DNA of 64,000 bases, from assembly GCF_011290365.1 (NCBI RefSeq), contig NZ_CP049786.1, positions 1,922,001 to 1,986,000 of the forward strand, read 5' to 3'. The position numbers and the translations under genes were made by a program. Numbering within the stretch: position 1 is the first letter of the stretch; each line of letters starts with the position of its first letter. The notes under the pieces are model-generated. The model saw only the letters and a list, made by a program, of their open reading frames with translations, did not search any database and was not told where the DNA came from. The stretch comes from Leclercia sp. 29361 (GTDB lineage: Bacteria; Pseudomonadota; Gammaproteobacteria; Enterobacterales; Enterobacteriaceae). Below are positions 44,981-55,222 of the stretch, one piece after another.

Positions 44981-46885
44981 ATGCGGTTATTTATTGCCGA
45001 AAAACCGAGTCTGGCGCGCGCTATCGCCGATGTGCTGCCTAAACCGCACCGCAAAGGCGATGGCTATATCGAGTGCGGGAACGGGCAGGTGGTCACCTGG
45101 TGTATCGGTCACCTGCTGGAGCAGGCCCAGCCGGACGCCTACGACAGCCGCTACGCGCGCTGGAATCTTAACGATCTCCCCATCGTGCCGGAAAAGTGGC
45201 AGCTACAGCCGCGCCCGTCGGTCACCAAACAGCTCAACGTCATTAAGCGTCTGCTGAAAGACGCCGCGGAAGTGATCCACGCCGGTGACCCGGACAGGGA
45301 AGGGCAACTGCTGGTGGACGAGGTGCTGGACTACCTGAGCCTTGCGCCAGAAAAGCGCAAGCTGGTGCAGCGCTGTCTGATCAACGATCTCAACCCACAG
45401 GCGGTAGAGCGCGCCATCTCGCGTCTGCGATCCAACAGCGAGTTTGTCCCGCTGTGCGTCTCGGCCCTGGCCCGCGCCCGCGCCGACTGGCTCTACGGTA
45501 TCAACATGACCCGCGCCTACACCATTCTCGGGCGTAACGCGGGTTATCAGGGGGTGCTCTCGGTGGGCCGCGTGCAGACCCCGGTGCTGGGGCTGGTGGT
45601 GCGCCGCGATGAAGAGATCGAGAACTTTGTCGCCAAAGACTTCTTCGAAGTGAAAGCCCATATCGTCACCCCGAAGGAGGAGCGTTTTACCGCCATCTGG
45701 CAGCCGAGCGAGGCCTGCGAGCCGTATCAGGATGAAGAGGGGCGTTTGTTGCATCGTTCCCTGGCCGACCACGTGGTCACCCGCATTCAGGGCCAGCCCG
45801 CCGTCGTCACCAGCTATAACGATAAACGGGAATCAGAACCTGCACCGCTGCCATTTTCCCTGTCGGCGTTGCAGATCGAGGCGGCAAAACGCTACGGCCT
45901 GAGCGCGCAAAACGTGCTTGATATCTGCCAGAAGCTGTATGAGACGCACAAGCTGATCACCTATCCGCGTTCCGACAGCCGCTATCTGCCGGAAGAGCAT
46001 TTCGCCGGACGCCACGCGGTGCTGAACGCCATTGCCGCTCATGCTCCCGATCTAGTGCCGCAGCCGGTGGTCAATCCGGACACCCGCAACCGCTGCTGGG
46101 ACGATAAAAAGGTGGATGCTCACCACGCCATCATCCCGACGGCGCGCAGCAGCAAGGTCAATCTGACCGAGAACGAAGCCAAGGTCTATAACCTCGTTGC
46201 CCGCCAGTATCTGATGCAGTTCTGCCCGGATGCCCTGTTCCGCAAGTGCGTCATTGAGCTGGAGATCGCCAAAGGCAAGTTTATCGCCAAAGCGCGTTTC
46301 CTTGCCGAAGCGGGCTGGCGCACGCTGCTGGGCAATAAAGAGCGGGACGAAGAGAACGACGGCACGCCGCTGCCGGTGGTGAAAAAAGATGACGAGTTGT
46401 TGTGCGAGAAGGGCGAAGTGGTGGAGCGACAGACCCAGCCGCCGCGCCACTTCACCGATGCCACCATTCTCTCGGCCATGACCGGTATTGCCCGCTTCGT
46501 GCAGGATAAAGATCTGAAGAAGATCCTGCGCGCCACTGACGGACTGGGAACGGAAGCGACCCGCGCCGGGATCATCGAGCTGCTGTTTAAGCGCGGTTTT
46601 CTGCATAAGAAAGGGCGTTATATTCACGCGACGGACGCCGGGAAGGCGTTGATCCACTCCCTGCCGGAGATGGCCGCACGACCGGACATGACCGCGCACT
46701 GGGAGTCGGTCCTGACCCAGATCAGCGAAAAGCAGTGTCGTTATCAGGATTTTATGCAGCCGCTGGTGGGCACGTTATTCGATCTGATTAACCAAGCACG
46801 GAACACCTCGGTCAGGGATTTTCGCGGCATGGTTGCGCCGGGTGGCGACAAGAAGAAAAAGTTTAAGAAGAAGAGTGCGGCCTGA
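44981..46885 (+). CDS. topB: DNA topoisomerase III
   Basis: 634 residues (E. coli 653). Type IA topoisomerase that unlinks precatenanes and replication intermediates. Toprim domain at the N-terminus ([35 protein letters not shown] with DxDxE acids). The active-site Tyr328 is in [12 protein letters not shown]. The C-terminal basic tail ([11 protein letters not shown]) is shorter than in E. coli. ATG 44981 matches E. coli. Coupled to selD. Confidence 0.97.
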   Translation: MRLFIAEKPSLARAIADVLPKPHRKGDGYIECGNGQVVTWCIGHLLEQAQPDAYDSRYARWNLNDLPIVPEKWQLQPRPSVTKQLNVIKRLLKDAAEVIHAGDPDREGQLLVDEVLDYLSLAPEKRKLVQRCLINDLNPQAVERAISRLRSNSEFVPLCVSALARARADWLYGINMTRAYTILGRNAGYQGVLSVGRVQTPVLGLVVRRDEEIENFVAKDFFEVKAHIVTPKEERFTAIWQPSEACEPYQDEEGRLLHRSLADHVVTRIQGQPAVVTSYNDKRESEPAPLPFSLSALQIEAAKRYGLSAQNVLDICQKLYETHKLITYPRSDSRYLPEEHFAGRHAVLNAIAAHAPDLVPQPVVNPDTRNRCWDDKKVDAHHAIIPTARSSKVNLTENEAKVYNLVARQYLMQFCPDALFRKCVIELEIAKGKFIAKARFLAEAGWRTLLGNKERDEENDGTPLPVVKKDDELLCEKGEVVERQTQPPRHFTDATILSAMTGIARFVQDKDLKKILRATDGLGTEATRAGIIELLFKRGFLHKKGRYIHATDAGKALIHSLPEMAARPDMTAHWESVLTQISEKQCRYQDFMQPLVGTLFDLINQARNTSVRDFRGMVAPGGDKKKKFKKKSAA

Positions 46886-46919
46886 GGAATTGCCGGGTGG
46901 CGGCTACGAGGTAAAAGCA

Positions 46920-46945
46920 AAAAGGCAACTTGCGTTGCCTTTTTT
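46920..46945 (+). terminator. Terminator of topB
   Basis: Stem AAGGCAAC / GTTGCCTT with loop TTGC and T-run, 35 bases after the topB stop. Its T-run merges into repeat copy B. Confidence 0.85.
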
Positions 46946-47002
46946 AATGTTTCCTCCCTCTCCCCGTGGGAGAGGGCCGGGGTGAGGGCATCAGCCCGCA
47001 CC
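46941..47002. repeat. Dispersed ~60-bp palindromic repeat, copy B
   Basis: Reverse orientation of copy A (39394-39454), about 90% identical by eye, including the CCCTCTCCC / GGGAGAGGG stem and flanks GATGCCCTCACCCC. It sits between converging topB and gdhA. Confidence 0.75.
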
Positions 47003-47010
47003 ACACAGAA

Positions 47011-48354
47011 TCAGATCACACCCTGACCCAGCATCGCATCCGCCACCTTCACAAACCCGGCAATGTTTGCCCCGCGGACATAGTTGGTCTGCTTCTCTTC
47101 CCCGCCGTACTCGACGCAGGCGTGGTGGATATCAAGCATGATGTGGTGCAGACGCGCATCCACTTTCTCGGCTTTCCAGCCCATACGCGCGGCGTTCTGC
47201 GCCATCTCCAGGCCTGAAGTTGCCACACCGCCGGCGTTCGCCGCTTTACCCGGTGCGAACAGCACGCCAGCCTGCAGGAACAGGTCGGTAGCTTCGATGG
47301 TGGTTGGCATGTTGGCGCCTTCTGCTACCGCTTTCACACCGTTGGCGATCAGCTGGTGCGCGGCATCCACGTCCAGTTCGTTCTGGGTAGCGCACGGCAG
47401 GGCGATATCGACCGGGACAGCCCACGGCTGTTTGCCTTCCAGGTAGGTCAGACCGAACTCGCGGGCGTAATCGGCCACGCGACCGTCGCGGCTGGCTTTG
47501 ATCTCGCACAGGCGCGCCAGTTTTTCAGTAGTGAAGCCCGCTTCATCCACCACGGTGCCGCTGGAGTCGGAGGCGGTGATCACCCGGGCACCCAGTTCCA
47601 TTGCTTTCTCGATAGCGTACTGGGCCACGTTGCCGGAGCCGGACACCGCGACGCGCATACCATCAAAGCTCATCCCGTGACGCTTCAGCATCGCTTCCGT
47701 GAAGTAGACCAGACCGTAACCGGTGGCTTCCGGGCGGATCAGACTCCCGCCGAAGGAGAGCCCTTTTCCGGTGAAGACGCAGGCGCTGTTATTGGAGAGT
47801 TTTTTCATCATCCCGGCCATAAAGCCCACTTCGCGACCGCCCACGCCGATATCCCCGGCCGGTACGTCGGTATCCGCGCCCAGGTGGCGATAGAGTTCGG
47901 TCATTAGCGCCTGGCAGAAGCGCATCACTTCGCCTTCGCTCTTACCTTTCGGATCAAAATCGCTGCCGCCTTTGCCGCCACCCATAGGCAGGGTGGTCAG
48001 GGCGTTTTTAAAGGTTTGCTCAAAGCCGAGGAACTTCAGGATCGACAGGTTAACCGACGGGTGGAAGCGCATCCCGCCTTTGAACGGGCCAATCGCCGAG
48101 CTGAACTGAACGCGCCAGGCGCGGTTGACCTGTACCTGATTGCGGTCATCCACCCACACCACGCGGAACTGGATCACGCGCTCGGGCTCAACCAGGCGTT
48201 CAAGCAGGGACATCTGACGATAGCGGGGGTTTTGTTCCAGGAATGGCCACAGCGTGGTCATCACTTCACGTACGGCCTGAGCAAATTCGCTCTGATGCGG
48301 GTCACGCTGTTGAACACGATTCAGAAAGGATTCAAGAGAGCACGCCTGGTCCAT
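47011..48354 (-). CDS. gdhA: NADP-dependent glutamate dehydrogenase
   Basis: 447 residues, hexamer, makes glutamate from 2-oxoglutarate and ammonia. Catalytic stretch FKGGMRFHPSVN, then the Lys motif LPMGGGKGGSDFDPKGKSE. A Rossmann NADP domain follows at about 200-360 (VAVSGSGNVAQYAIEKA). ATG 48354 (MDQACSLESFLNRV). Convergent with topB; ynjH lies 236 bases upstream on the other strand, leaving room for the promoter region, in which I see no obvious regulatory site. Confidence 0.98.
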   Translation of the reverse strand: MDQACSLESFLNRVQQRDPHQSEFAQAVREVMTTLWPFLEQNPRYRQMSLLERLVEPERVIQFRVVWVDDRNQVQVNRAWRVQFSSAIGPFKGGMRFHPSVNLSILKFLGFEQTFKNALTTLPMGGGKGGSDFDPKGKSEGEVMRFCQALMTELYRHLGADTDVPAGDIGVGGREVGFMAGMMKKLSNNSACVFTGKGLSFGGSLIRPEATGYGLVYFTEAMLKRHGMSFDGMRVAVSGSGNVAQYAIEKAMELGARVITASDSSGTVVDEAGFTTEKLARLCEIKASRDGRVADYAREFGLTYLEGKQPWAVPVDIALPCATQNELDVDAAHQLIANGVKAVAEGANMPTTIEATDLFLQAGVLFAPGKAANAGGVATSGLEMAQNAARMGWKAEKVDARLHHIMLDIHHACVEYGGEEKQTNYVRGANIAGFVKVADAMLGQGVI

Positions 48355-48590
48355 AACTATAAGTTCCTCTAATATATTGGGATTATTTTATTTGTAACAA
48401 AAAGATGCATGTTGTTGTGTTTTTCGACTATACCACCCGATGCACTTTGTGACGCAAGCTAAATTTCGCCCTCAAGTTAAATTCATTAAACGCGCCGGGT
48501 CATAACAAAAAACGATGATCGGTGGGATTAAAGTTTGTCGGCTGGTTTACCGTTATAGTGAATATCAGGACACAACAGGAAGAGGCGTCG

Positions 48591-48869
48591 ATGAAGCATA
48601 TTGTGATGGCTGTTTTGCTTGGAATTTTCGCGGCCAGCAGTCAGGCCGACCAGCGATTTAGTACCGGGGGTGTAGATGTGAATATCCCGCCGGAGATCTT
48701 CAGCTCCAGCGGTCAGCGCCCGCCGCCGTGCAACCAGTGCTGCATCTATCAGGATCAGAACTATTCAGAAGGATCGGTGGTAAAAGCCGAAGGCGTGTTG
48801 TTGCAGTGTCAGCGCGATCCGCAGGCGATTAGCACCAATCCGCTGGTCTGGCGTCGCGTAAGAGAATAA
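48591..48869 (+). CDS. ynjH: DUF1496 family protein YnjH
   Basis: 92 residues with signal peptide (MKHIVMAVLLGIFAASSQA-DQ), so periplasmic. Conserved RPPPCNQCCIYQDQNYSEGS with three Cys, then ISTNPLVWRRV at the end, as in E. coli YnjH. The start ATG 48591 is preceded by AGGAAGAGG. Its 3' end overlaps nudG by 41 bases on the other strand. Function unknown. Confidence 0.93.
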   Translation: MKHIVMAVLLGIFAASSQADQRFSTGGVDVNIPPEIFSSSGQRPPPCNQCCIYQDQNYSEGSVVKAEGVLLQCQRDPQAISTNPLVWRRVRE

Positions 48870-49245
48870 AGGCTTCCAGCAGAGGGATATCCGCCGGGGC
48901 GAGATCGTAGCGTAGCGCCTCGCGCGGCGTGCACCACACCAGCTGGGTGTGGTAATGCGTTGTGGGCGTGCCGGTAAACGCCGGGACGTGCCAGGCGTGC
49001 AGGTTGATAAGCCGCCGGGACACTTCCCGCTGGTGGCTGGCGATATACCCTCCGGGCCGGGCCTCAATGCCCAGCTCCTCGCGCAGCTCACGCACCAGGG
49101 CGTCAGGCTGCGTTTCCCCGGCCTCCACTTTGCCGCCGGCAAACTCCCACATCCCCGGCTGGTCGGCGTGCGCCGGGCGCTGCGCCAGTAAAATTTTGCC
49201 ATCCCGTTCGAGAATAGCGCAGACAACATCGAGTGTTTTTAGCAT
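48829..49245 (-). CDS. nudG: Nudix CTP pyrophosphohydrolase NudG
   Basis: 138 residues. Hydrolyses oxidised or methylated (d)CTP in E. coli. The Nudix box is complete: GGKVEAGETQPDALVRELRE followed by ELGI. ATG 49245 matches the E. coli start; the TTG three codons upstream is less likely. The gene overlaps the ynjH tail, which the convergent layout allows. Confidence 0.95.
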   Translation of the reverse strand: MLKTLDVVCAILERDGKILLAQRPAHADQPGMWEFAGGKVEAGETQPDALVRELREELGIEARPGGYIASHQREVSRRLINLHAWHVPAFTGTPTTHYHTQLVWCTPREALRYDLAPADIPLLEAFILLRDARPADWC

Positions 49246-49314
49246 GATCGTCAATAATGGTTGAGAGAGAAAGCGTTAGGATCGGCGTACTTATCAGCGA
49301 CCAGGGAGCCTCCT

Positions 49315-49887
49315 GTGAAAGAGTTACCACCCGTCTGGGTTAAACCCATCGAATCCATCCCCGTCAGTTTAACGCCAATCGCCAGGATGCAGAAAAAACA
49401 TTATGGCGCGGTGCTCAATCCGCTGCGCTGGTGGGGAAGAATGCCCCGGCTCTTCTGGCTGGTGGCGCTGTTTGTCGGCTTTCTGGAGCGTAAAAAATCG
49501 CCTCTCGACCCGGGGCTGCGTTCGCTGCTGATGACCCGCGTCTCGCAGGTGTGCCACTGCGCGTTCTGCATCGACGCCAATGCGCTGCGCCTGGCGGAAC
49601 GCAGCGGTGGGCTGGAGAAGGTGCAGGCCGTTGCGACATGGCGCGACAGCGCGCTTTTCAGCGACGAAGAGCGCGCCGCGCTGGCCTATGCCGAGGCGGT
49701 GACTGCCACCCCCCCGGTGGTTGACGATGCCATTAAAACAGCGTTACGTCGCCACTTCAGTGAGGAGGCGATCACCGAGATGACCGCGCTGCTCGCTTTC
49801 CAGAACCTGTCGGCGCGTTTTAATGCCGCGCTGGAGATCCCTTCCCAGGGGCTATGCGCCATGCCCGGAGAGAAACCCCATGCTTGA
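49315..49887 (+). CDS. ynjA: Carboxymuconolactone-decarboxylase-like protein YnjA
   Basis: 190 residues. AhpD-like fold; the CxxxxC-type pair lies in QVCHCAFCIDANALRLAE, where a CxxC redox pair plus His is typical. Other stretches: YGAVLNPLRWWGRMPRLF and FQNLSARFNAALEIPSQGL. GTG 49315 is the plausible start, behind GGGAG. Peroxidase-like or gamma-carboxymuconolactone activity is unproven. Overlaps ynjF by eight bases (coupled); in E. coli the two are neighbours but in another arrangement. Confidence 0.9.
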   Translation: MKELPPVWVKPIESIPVSLTPIARMQKKHYGAVLNPLRWWGRMPRLFWLVALFVGFLERKKSPLDPGLRSLLMTRVSQVCHCAFCIDANALRLAERSGGLEKVQAVATWRDSALFSDEERAALAYAEAVTATPPVVDDAIKTALRRHFSEEAITEMTALLAFQNLSARFNAALEIPSQGLCAMPGEKPHA

Positions 49888-50512
49888 CCGTCATCTGCAC
49901 CCACGTCTGAAACCGCTGCTCAACCGGCTGGTGATGAAGCTGGATAAACCGGGGATCACCCCGGACGGCATTACGCTGATCGGCTTTGCCATTGGGGTGC
50001 TGGCCCTGCCGTTTCTGGCCCTGGGCTGGTATCTGGCGGCGCTGGTGGCGATTGTGCTGAACCGGCTGCTGGACGGGCTCGATGGAGCGCTGGCGCGGCG
50101 GCGCGGGCTGAGCGATGCCGGGGGCTTTCTCGATAACGCCCTCGATTTTCTGTTTTATGCCCTGGTGCCCTTTGGTTTTGCGCTGGCCAATCCGGCGGTA
50201 AATGCGCTGCCCGCCGCCTGGCTGCTGTTTGCCTTTATCGGCACCGGGAGTAGCTTTCTGGCCTTTGCGACGCTCGCCGCGAAGCACGACATCGACAATC
50301 CGGGCTACGCCCATAAGTCGTTTTACTATCTGGGTGGGCTGACGGAAGGGAGCGAAACCATTCTGCTGTTTGTGCTTTTCTGCCTGTTTCCGGCGCACTT
50401 TGCGTGGCTGGCGTGGGTGTTTGGCGCGTTGTGCTGGCTCACCACCGCAACGCGCATCTGGAGTGGCTATCTGACGCTGAAAGAGGTTCAGCGTCAGCCA
50501 GGATCAGAGTGA
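49880..50512 (+). CDS. ynjF: CDP-alcohol phosphatidyltransferase-like protein YnjF
   Basis: 210 residues, integral inner-membrane protein with about six helices. The family signature D-G-x2-A-R-x8-G-x3-D-x3-D is visible as LDGLDGALARRRGLSDAGGF then LDNALD. Likely transfers a phosphatidyl group to an unidentified alcohol. ATG 49880 overlaps the ynjA end. It runs convergently into ynjE, overlapping by nine bases. Confidence 0.93.
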   Translation: MLDRHLHPRLKPLLNRLVMKLDKPGITPDGITLIGFAIGVLALPFLALGWYLAALVAIVLNRLLDGLDGALARRRGLSDAGGFLDNALDFLFYALVPFGFALANPAVNALPAAWLLFAFIGTGSSFLAFATLAAKHDIDNPGYAHKSFYYLGGLTEGSETILLFVLFCLFPAHFAWLAWVFGALCWLTTATRIWSGYLTLKEVQRQPGSE

Positions 50513-51811
50513 ACTTTCTGGCCCGCGTTCACCGGTCACAACCGAGTTCTGCGGGTTGCTGCTCCATTCGTACCAGCCCCCGTCGTAAACGCCGACCTTT
50601 TTCCAGCCCATCGCCCGGGCATACATAAAGGTCTCTGATGCCCGCCAGCCGGTGCCGCAGTAAAACGCTACCTGCTGATCCGGCAGAATGTTCCACTGCT
50701 TCCACATGGCGGCGATATCGTCTGCGGTACGCATGGTGCCATCCGGGTTATGGAAATCTTCCATATGGGTCGAATCGCTTCCGGCATGGCCCCAGCGGGC
50801 GCCTGCGATCTCACCTTTCGGTTTGATGTAGCTGTAGCCGCTGGTCACGCCGGTAAATTCGGGCCACGAGCGGATGCTCACCAGCGAGGCATCTTTACGA
50901 TGCAGCAGGCCCCGGGCCTGGTCAGTATTCAGCATCAGCTGCGGCTGACCGGGGATCGGCGCGCCAAAATCGGCGGCTGGCGTGACCTTATCCGGCGTCC
51001 CGCGCTCGACCGGCAGTTTTGCCGCGTCCCAGGCTTTCCAGCCCCCGTCCAGCAGGCGAACATCTTTCACCCCGGCGTAGAGCATGATCTGCGCCACGCG
51101 CGCGGCGGCGTACACGTCGCGGCCATAGAGGATCACCGTGGTGTCATGGCGGATGCCATGTTTCGCCAGCATCGCCTTCAGATCGGCATCAGAGACCTTA
51201 TTCCACAGCGGCTCGCTTTCCACTTCGTTGGTGTCGATATAGCCCGCGCCGGGAATATGGCTCAGCAGATAAAATTTCGGTGCGCCCCAGGCGGCTTCAA
51301 TCACTTTCCACTCCCCGGCAGGGGCGGCGGTCACCGGCTTACCCTGCTGGAGCTGGTGTAGCCACTGCGGGTAGACCAGCTGTTCGAAGTGGGCGAGGCG
51401 CTGGAGGCGATCCAGGGTTTTCAGGGCATCGCTTAACAGCGTGACCTGGCTGAAGCCCGCCTGAGCCAGCCGTGCCTTGACGGCCTGGTTATCGCTGTCG
51501 CTACCGTATAAGGCCACCGGCGTGGTCGGCGTCAGCTGATGCTGCGACGCCCAGGCTTTCAGCTGGGACGCGTTCATCGCCCCGAGCCAGCTTGCGGAGA
51601 GGTTAAGGGCGGCAGGCTCGTGGCCGGAAGGGCCGTTCAGGGTCTGCGGCCAGCCGTTGTAAAAGGCGCTGGCACGGGTATCAATAATCGAACCTTGCTG
51701 CTGCTGAAGCTCTGTCAGCGTCAGGGAGTGCGACATATCAGCGGCAAAGGTTGAGAAAGAGGCGAGACCTAAAGCGGCGGTCAGCGCGGTCAATTGAGAA
51801 ACACGTTTCAT
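50504..51811 (-). CDS. ynjE: Thiosulfate sulfurtransferase YnjE (multi-rhodanese)
   Basis: 435 residues (E. coli 440) with signal peptide (MKRVSQLTALTAALGLASFS, cleavage near FAA-DM), so periplasmic. Three rhodanese-type domains; the C-terminal one carries the active Cys in VAFYCGTGWRAS. Start ATG 51811; upstream frame is non-homologous. It follows ynjD after 87 bases on the same strand. In E. coli ynjE lies beside ynjBCD, so a role with that transporter is plausible but unproven. Confidence 0.95.
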   Translation of the reverse strand: MKRVSQLTALTAALGLASFSTFAADMSHSLTLTELQQQQGSIIDTRASAFYNGWPQTLNGPSGHEPAALNLSASWLGAMNASQLKAWASQHQLTPTTPVALYGSDSDNQAVKARLAQAGFSQVTLLSDALKTLDRLQRLAHFEQLVYPQWLHQLQQGKPVTAAPAGEWKVIEAAWGAPKFYLLSHIPGAGYIDTNEVESEPLWNKVSDADLKAMLAKHGIRHDTTVILYGRDVYAAARVAQIMLYAGVKDVRLLDGGWKAWDAAKLPVERGTPDKVTPAADFGAPIPGQPQLMLNTDQARGLLHRKDASLVSIRSWPEFTGVTSGYSYIKPKGEIAGARWGHAGSDSTHMEDFHNPDGTMRTADDIAAMWKQWNILPDQQVAFYCGTGWRASETFMYARAMGWKKVGVYDGGWYEWSSNPQNSVVTGERGPESSL

Positions 51812-51898
51812 CGAAATGCCCGATCGTAAAAAAATGAGCCGACATTGTGGCAACCGGCCCGACAAAAAACGTTGCGTTTGCGCAGGATGTCACGGGAT

Positions 51899-52531
51899 TC
51901 ATTGCCAGCCTGCCATCGGCAGCACCTGCCCATTCGGAGGAATATCGTCCTCATCGTGGGTCACCTGCACCACCGGGATCTGCCGGGCGCGCACTTCGGC
52001 GAACACCCAGCGGCGAAACTGGTCGCGCAGATTTTTATCCAGACGGCTGAAGGGCTCATCAAGCAGCAGCGCCTGGGGCTGGGCCAGCAGGGCGCGGAGC
52101 AGGCTCACCCGGGCGCGCTGTCCCCCGGAGAGGGTGGCGGGATCGCGAGGAAAGAAACCGCTCAGATCGGCGGCGTCCAGGGCGGCAATCACCTGCTGTT
52201 TACGCTGGTCGCCTTTGATAGTTGCCGGGAGCGCCAGGAGCAGATTCTGCCCGACGCTGAAGTGATCGAAGAGCAACGCATCCTGAAACAGCAGGCCCAC
52301 TCCCCGCTGCTCGGTGGGGAGCGTGTCGCAGCGCCGGGCGTTGATCCACAGCTCCCCCACGGCGCGAAAATCGCCAGGCAAGGCGCCCACCATCCAGGCA
52401 AACAGCGACGATTTACCGCTGCCGGAGGGGCCCATCAGGGTGAGAATATCGCCGGGCGGCACGGTGAAGCTGACATTGTGCAGCAGCGTCGTCTGGCGCA
52501 GCGAGAGTGAAACATCCTTGACCATCAGCAT
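51899..52531 (-). CDS. ynjD: ABC transporter ATPase YnjD
   Basis: 210 residues. Walker A GPSGSGKSS (residues ~36-44), Q-loop LLFQDALLFD, signature LSGGQRARVSLLRALL, Walker B ALLLDEPFSRLD and H-loop VTHDEDD are all present. ATG 52531 overlaps the ynjC stop by one base (TAATG). It energises the YnjC permease. Confidence 0.95.
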   Translation of the reverse strand: MLMVKDVSLSLRQTTLLHNVSFTVPPGDILTLMGPSGSGKSSLFAWMVGALPGDFRAVGELWINARRCDTLPTEQRGVGLLFQDALLFDHFSVGQNLLLALPATIKGDQRKQQVIAALDAADLSGFFPRDPATLSGGQRARVSLLRALLAQPQALLLDEPFSRLDKNLRDQFRRWVFAEVRARQIPVVQVTHDEDDIPPNGQVLPMAGWQ

Positions 52532-54066
52532 TAACGTAACCCCTGTCGAAAGCGGCCAACCAGCCGGGAAAGCAAGATGCAGGTGGCGAAAACCAGCATC
52601 GGCAGCAGCAACTGCCACAGCGCCTGGGCCGCCAGCACGGCGCTACTGCCGCCGCTGCTGAGCGCCACGGCGTCGGTGGTCAGGGTGGCGAACCGGCCGC
52701 TGCCCAGCCACAGGGTAGGCAGATACTGCGCCATACTGACGGAAAACCCGACCGCAAAGGCGGTGAGCGCCGGGCGGATCATCTGCGGGCATTTGATCAG
52801 CCAGAATATTTTAAGCGATCCCCAGCCGAGGGTGCGGGCAATCAGGAACTGGCGCGGATCGAGTCGGCGCCAGGCTGGCTGCATCACCAGCAGCATCCAC
52901 GGCAGCACCCACAGCAGATGCCCCCACAGGATGGCAATCCACTGCCCGTCGAGCTGCAGCAGCAGCGCCAGCTGATACTGCCCGGCCACCAGCGGCAGGG
53001 CAGGGAGCGCCAGCGGCAGCCAGATCCAGAAGGCTCCGCGCTGCGGGCCCCACTCCAGCCAGAGCAGGATCATTCCCAGCGCAAGCGCCGCCGAGGCGAG
53101 CCCCAGCGCAAGGCTCACACCCGCCGTCTCCCGGGAGACGCTGGCGTTGCCTGCCACCAGCACCAGAACCGCCACGCTGACGATACCCGCCAGCGGCAAC
53201 AGCAGGGCGCAGGTGCTTCCCACCCGCAGCGGGCGCGGCGTCGGGCGCTCCCCGGAGACATCCGGAATAGTACGCCGCCAGCGTCGCCAGCCGAGAAACA
53301 GCGCGACGGCGATCAGCTCCAGGATGACCATCAGGATCACACAGACCAGCATCCCTTTGGCCTGCTGCTGCGCATCGCCCTGCGAGAGCCACTGCCAGGC
53401 CAGCACCGCCAGGGTGGGAGGATTACCCGGCCCGAGGATCAGGGCCACATCCACCACCGACAGCGTCCAGGCGATCGTCGCCAGCATCACCGCCCCCAGC
53501 GCGGGCGCAATGGCGGGGAGGATCAGCCAGCTCAGCGCCTGCCAGCGGCCATAGCCCAGGGATCGCAGCACGGTCACTTTTTGCGCCAGATCTTTTTCCG
53601 GCAGCGAGGCGTAAATTGCCCAGAGAACAAACGCGCTCTCCTTAACGGCGAGGGTCAGGCCCAGACCGATCCCGTAGCGATCCAGCACCGGGGAGCAGAT
53701 CGAACAGAGGCGGTAGAGCTCGCCGCCTTCGGCAAAAATCAGCAGCACGCTGACGGCAAAGGCCACGTGGGGGATCGCCAGCAGCCAGGGCAGATGGTTG
53801 CACAGCCGTCGCCAGCGGCTGCCGGGCCACAGCGCGGCCACCACCGCCAGGGCCAGCAGCAGCGCCCCGGCGGCGGCAATCAGGGTGGAAACCAGGGTGG
53901 CGATCAGCGCCTGGGGTATTTGAGGATCGGCCGCCAGCGCCAGCCAGTTCTCCAGTGAGAAGACCGGGGGCAACAGCAGGACGACGGCGGGGAGCAGCGG
54001 CAGATACACCACCGCCATCAGCAGCCAGGCCAGGCCGCTTAATGGGTGCCGTAGCGACGCAGCCAT
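52531..54066 (-). CDS. ynjC: ABC transporter permease YnjC (fused double permease)
   Basis: 511 residues, the E. coli length, with about 12 hydrophobic helices. Two ancient permease halves are fused, each with an EAA-type cytosolic loop (first half around KVTVLRSLGYGRWQALSW, second around RTLGWGSLKIFWLIKCP). ATG 54066 overlaps the ynjB end by 28 bases. Substrate unknown; organisation resembles thiamine/iron/sulfate-type importers. Confidence 0.95.
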   Translation of the reverse strand: MAASLRHPLSGLAWLLMAVVYLPLLPAVVLLLPPVFSLENWLALAADPQIPQALIATLVSTLIAAAGALLLALAVVAALWPGSRWRRLCNHLPWLLAIPHVAFAVSVLLIFAEGGELYRLCSICSPVLDRYGIGLGLTLAVKESAFVLWAIYASLPEKDLAQKVTVLRSLGYGRWQALSWLILPAIAPALGAVMLATIAWTLSVVDVALILGPGNPPTLAVLAWQWLSQGDAQQQAKGMLVCVILMVILELIAVALFLGWRRWRRTIPDVSGERPTPRPLRVGSTCALLLPLAGIVSVAVLVLVAGNASVSRETAGVSLALGLASAALALGMILLWLEWGPQRGAFWIWLPLALPALPLVAGQYQLALLLQLDGQWIAILWGHLLWVLPWMLLVMQPAWRRLDPRQFLIARTLGWGSLKIFWLIKCPQMIRPALTAFAVGFSVSMAQYLPTLWLGSGRFATLTTDAVALSSGGSSAVLAAQALWQLLLPMLVFATCILLSRLVGRFRQGLR

Positions 54067-55211
54067 TCCTGCTCCAGCGCGTTAACCCAGGCGGCGTGAG
54101 GTTCCCCGAGCGTCGCCGGGAGTTCTGCCGGGATAAACTGACGCAGTGCGGCGGCCTCAGCGGCAGGCAAAGTCTGTGGATCCAGCACGCTCGGATCGCC
54201 CCAGTGGGCCGGATCGGCCTTGCGGATCTGCGCCTGCGGCGAGAGTAAAAAGTTAGCGACAACTTTCGCACCCGCGCTGGCAGAGCTGTTGGCCGGGATC
54301 GCCACAAAGTGCACGTTGCCAATCATCCCCTGCTGAAAACCAAAGCTGTAGCTGTCAGCGGGCAGCTCCTTGCTGTTCACCTTTTGCCGGGCGTGGGCCG
54401 GGTTAAAGGTGATCGACAGGCCTAAATTGCCGCTGGCCAGCAGGGCATCCATCCGCGCCGGTGACGGCGGGAAATCTTTGCCCTCGCGCCACAGGTGGGG
54501 ATGCAGTTTATCCAGATACGCCCACAGCGGGGCGGTGACTGCGGCAAAGGTGGCGCTGTCCGGCGGCTGTTTGAGGGCCTCCGGCTGGGTGGTTTGCGTC
54601 AGCAGGAGCTGTTCCAGGAATGCGGTGCCGGTAAAGTCGGGCGGGCGCGGGTAGGTGACGGTGCCGGGGTGTTGAGCGGCCCAGGCCAGCAGCGCCTGCG
54701 GATCTGCCAGCGGTTCAGGCAGGGTCTTGCGGCTGGCGATAAAGGTGAGCTGTGCGCTGCCCCATGGCGACTCTGCCCCCTCGGTCGGGATGGCAAAATC
54801 TTCCGTCACCGGTTTGGTGGTGTCGACATAACGCCAGTTAGGGAGCGTTTGTGCCCATCCGGTCTGCAGCAGCCCGGCGGTTTTCAGGGTGCGGAAGTTC
54901 TCGCCGTTGACCCAGAGCAGGTCGACGGAACCGTTGGTGTTGCGCCCGGCGCTGGCCTCGGTCTGGATGCGTTTCACCGCATCGGCGGCATCCGCCAGAC
55001 GGACAATCTTCAGGGTAATGGCGTAGTGGCTTTTTATTTCGCCACTCACCCAGTCCAGGTAGCGGTTCACCGCCGCATCGCCGCCCCAGGCGTTAAACCA
55101 GACGGTCTGGCCCCGGGCCTCCTCTTTCACTTTCTGCCAGCTGTCATCAGCCAGCGCGTGCCCTGCGATCAGCAGGCCAGTCAGAAACATGCACAAACGC
55201 ACACGGCGCAT
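54039..55211 (-). CDS. ynjB: ABC transporter substrate-binding protein YnjB
   Basis: 390 residues with signal peptide (cleavage near ALA-DD), periplasmic. Extracellular solute-binding fold: QTVWFNAWGGDAAVNRYLDW near the start and NVHFVAIPANSSASAGAK in the second lobe. The substrate is not known; proximity to periplasmic sulfurtransferase YnjE suggests a sulfur compound, an inference only. First gene of ynjBCD; a TVP38 gene lies 11 bases upstream on the same strand. Confidence 0.94.
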   Translation of the reverse strand: MRRVRLCMFLTGLLIAGHALADDSWQKVKEEARGQTVWFNAWGGDAAVNRYLDWVSGEIKSHYAITLKIVRLADAADAVKRIQTEASAGRNTNGSVDLLWVNGENFRTLKTAGLLQTGWAQTLPNWRYVDTTKPVTEDFAIPTEGAESPWGSAQLTFIASRKTLPEPLADPQALLAWAAQHPGTVTYPRPPDFTGTAFLEQLLLTQTTQPEALKQPPDSATFAAVTAPLWAYLDKLHPHLWREGKDFPPSPARMDALLASGNLGLSITFNPAHARQKVNSKELPADSYSFGFQQGMIGNVHFVAIPANSSASAGAKVVANFLLSPQAQIRKADPAHWGDPSVLDPQTLPAAEAAALRQFIPAELPATLGEPHAAWVNALEQEWLRRYGTH

Positions 55212-55222
55212 AATGCCCCCTG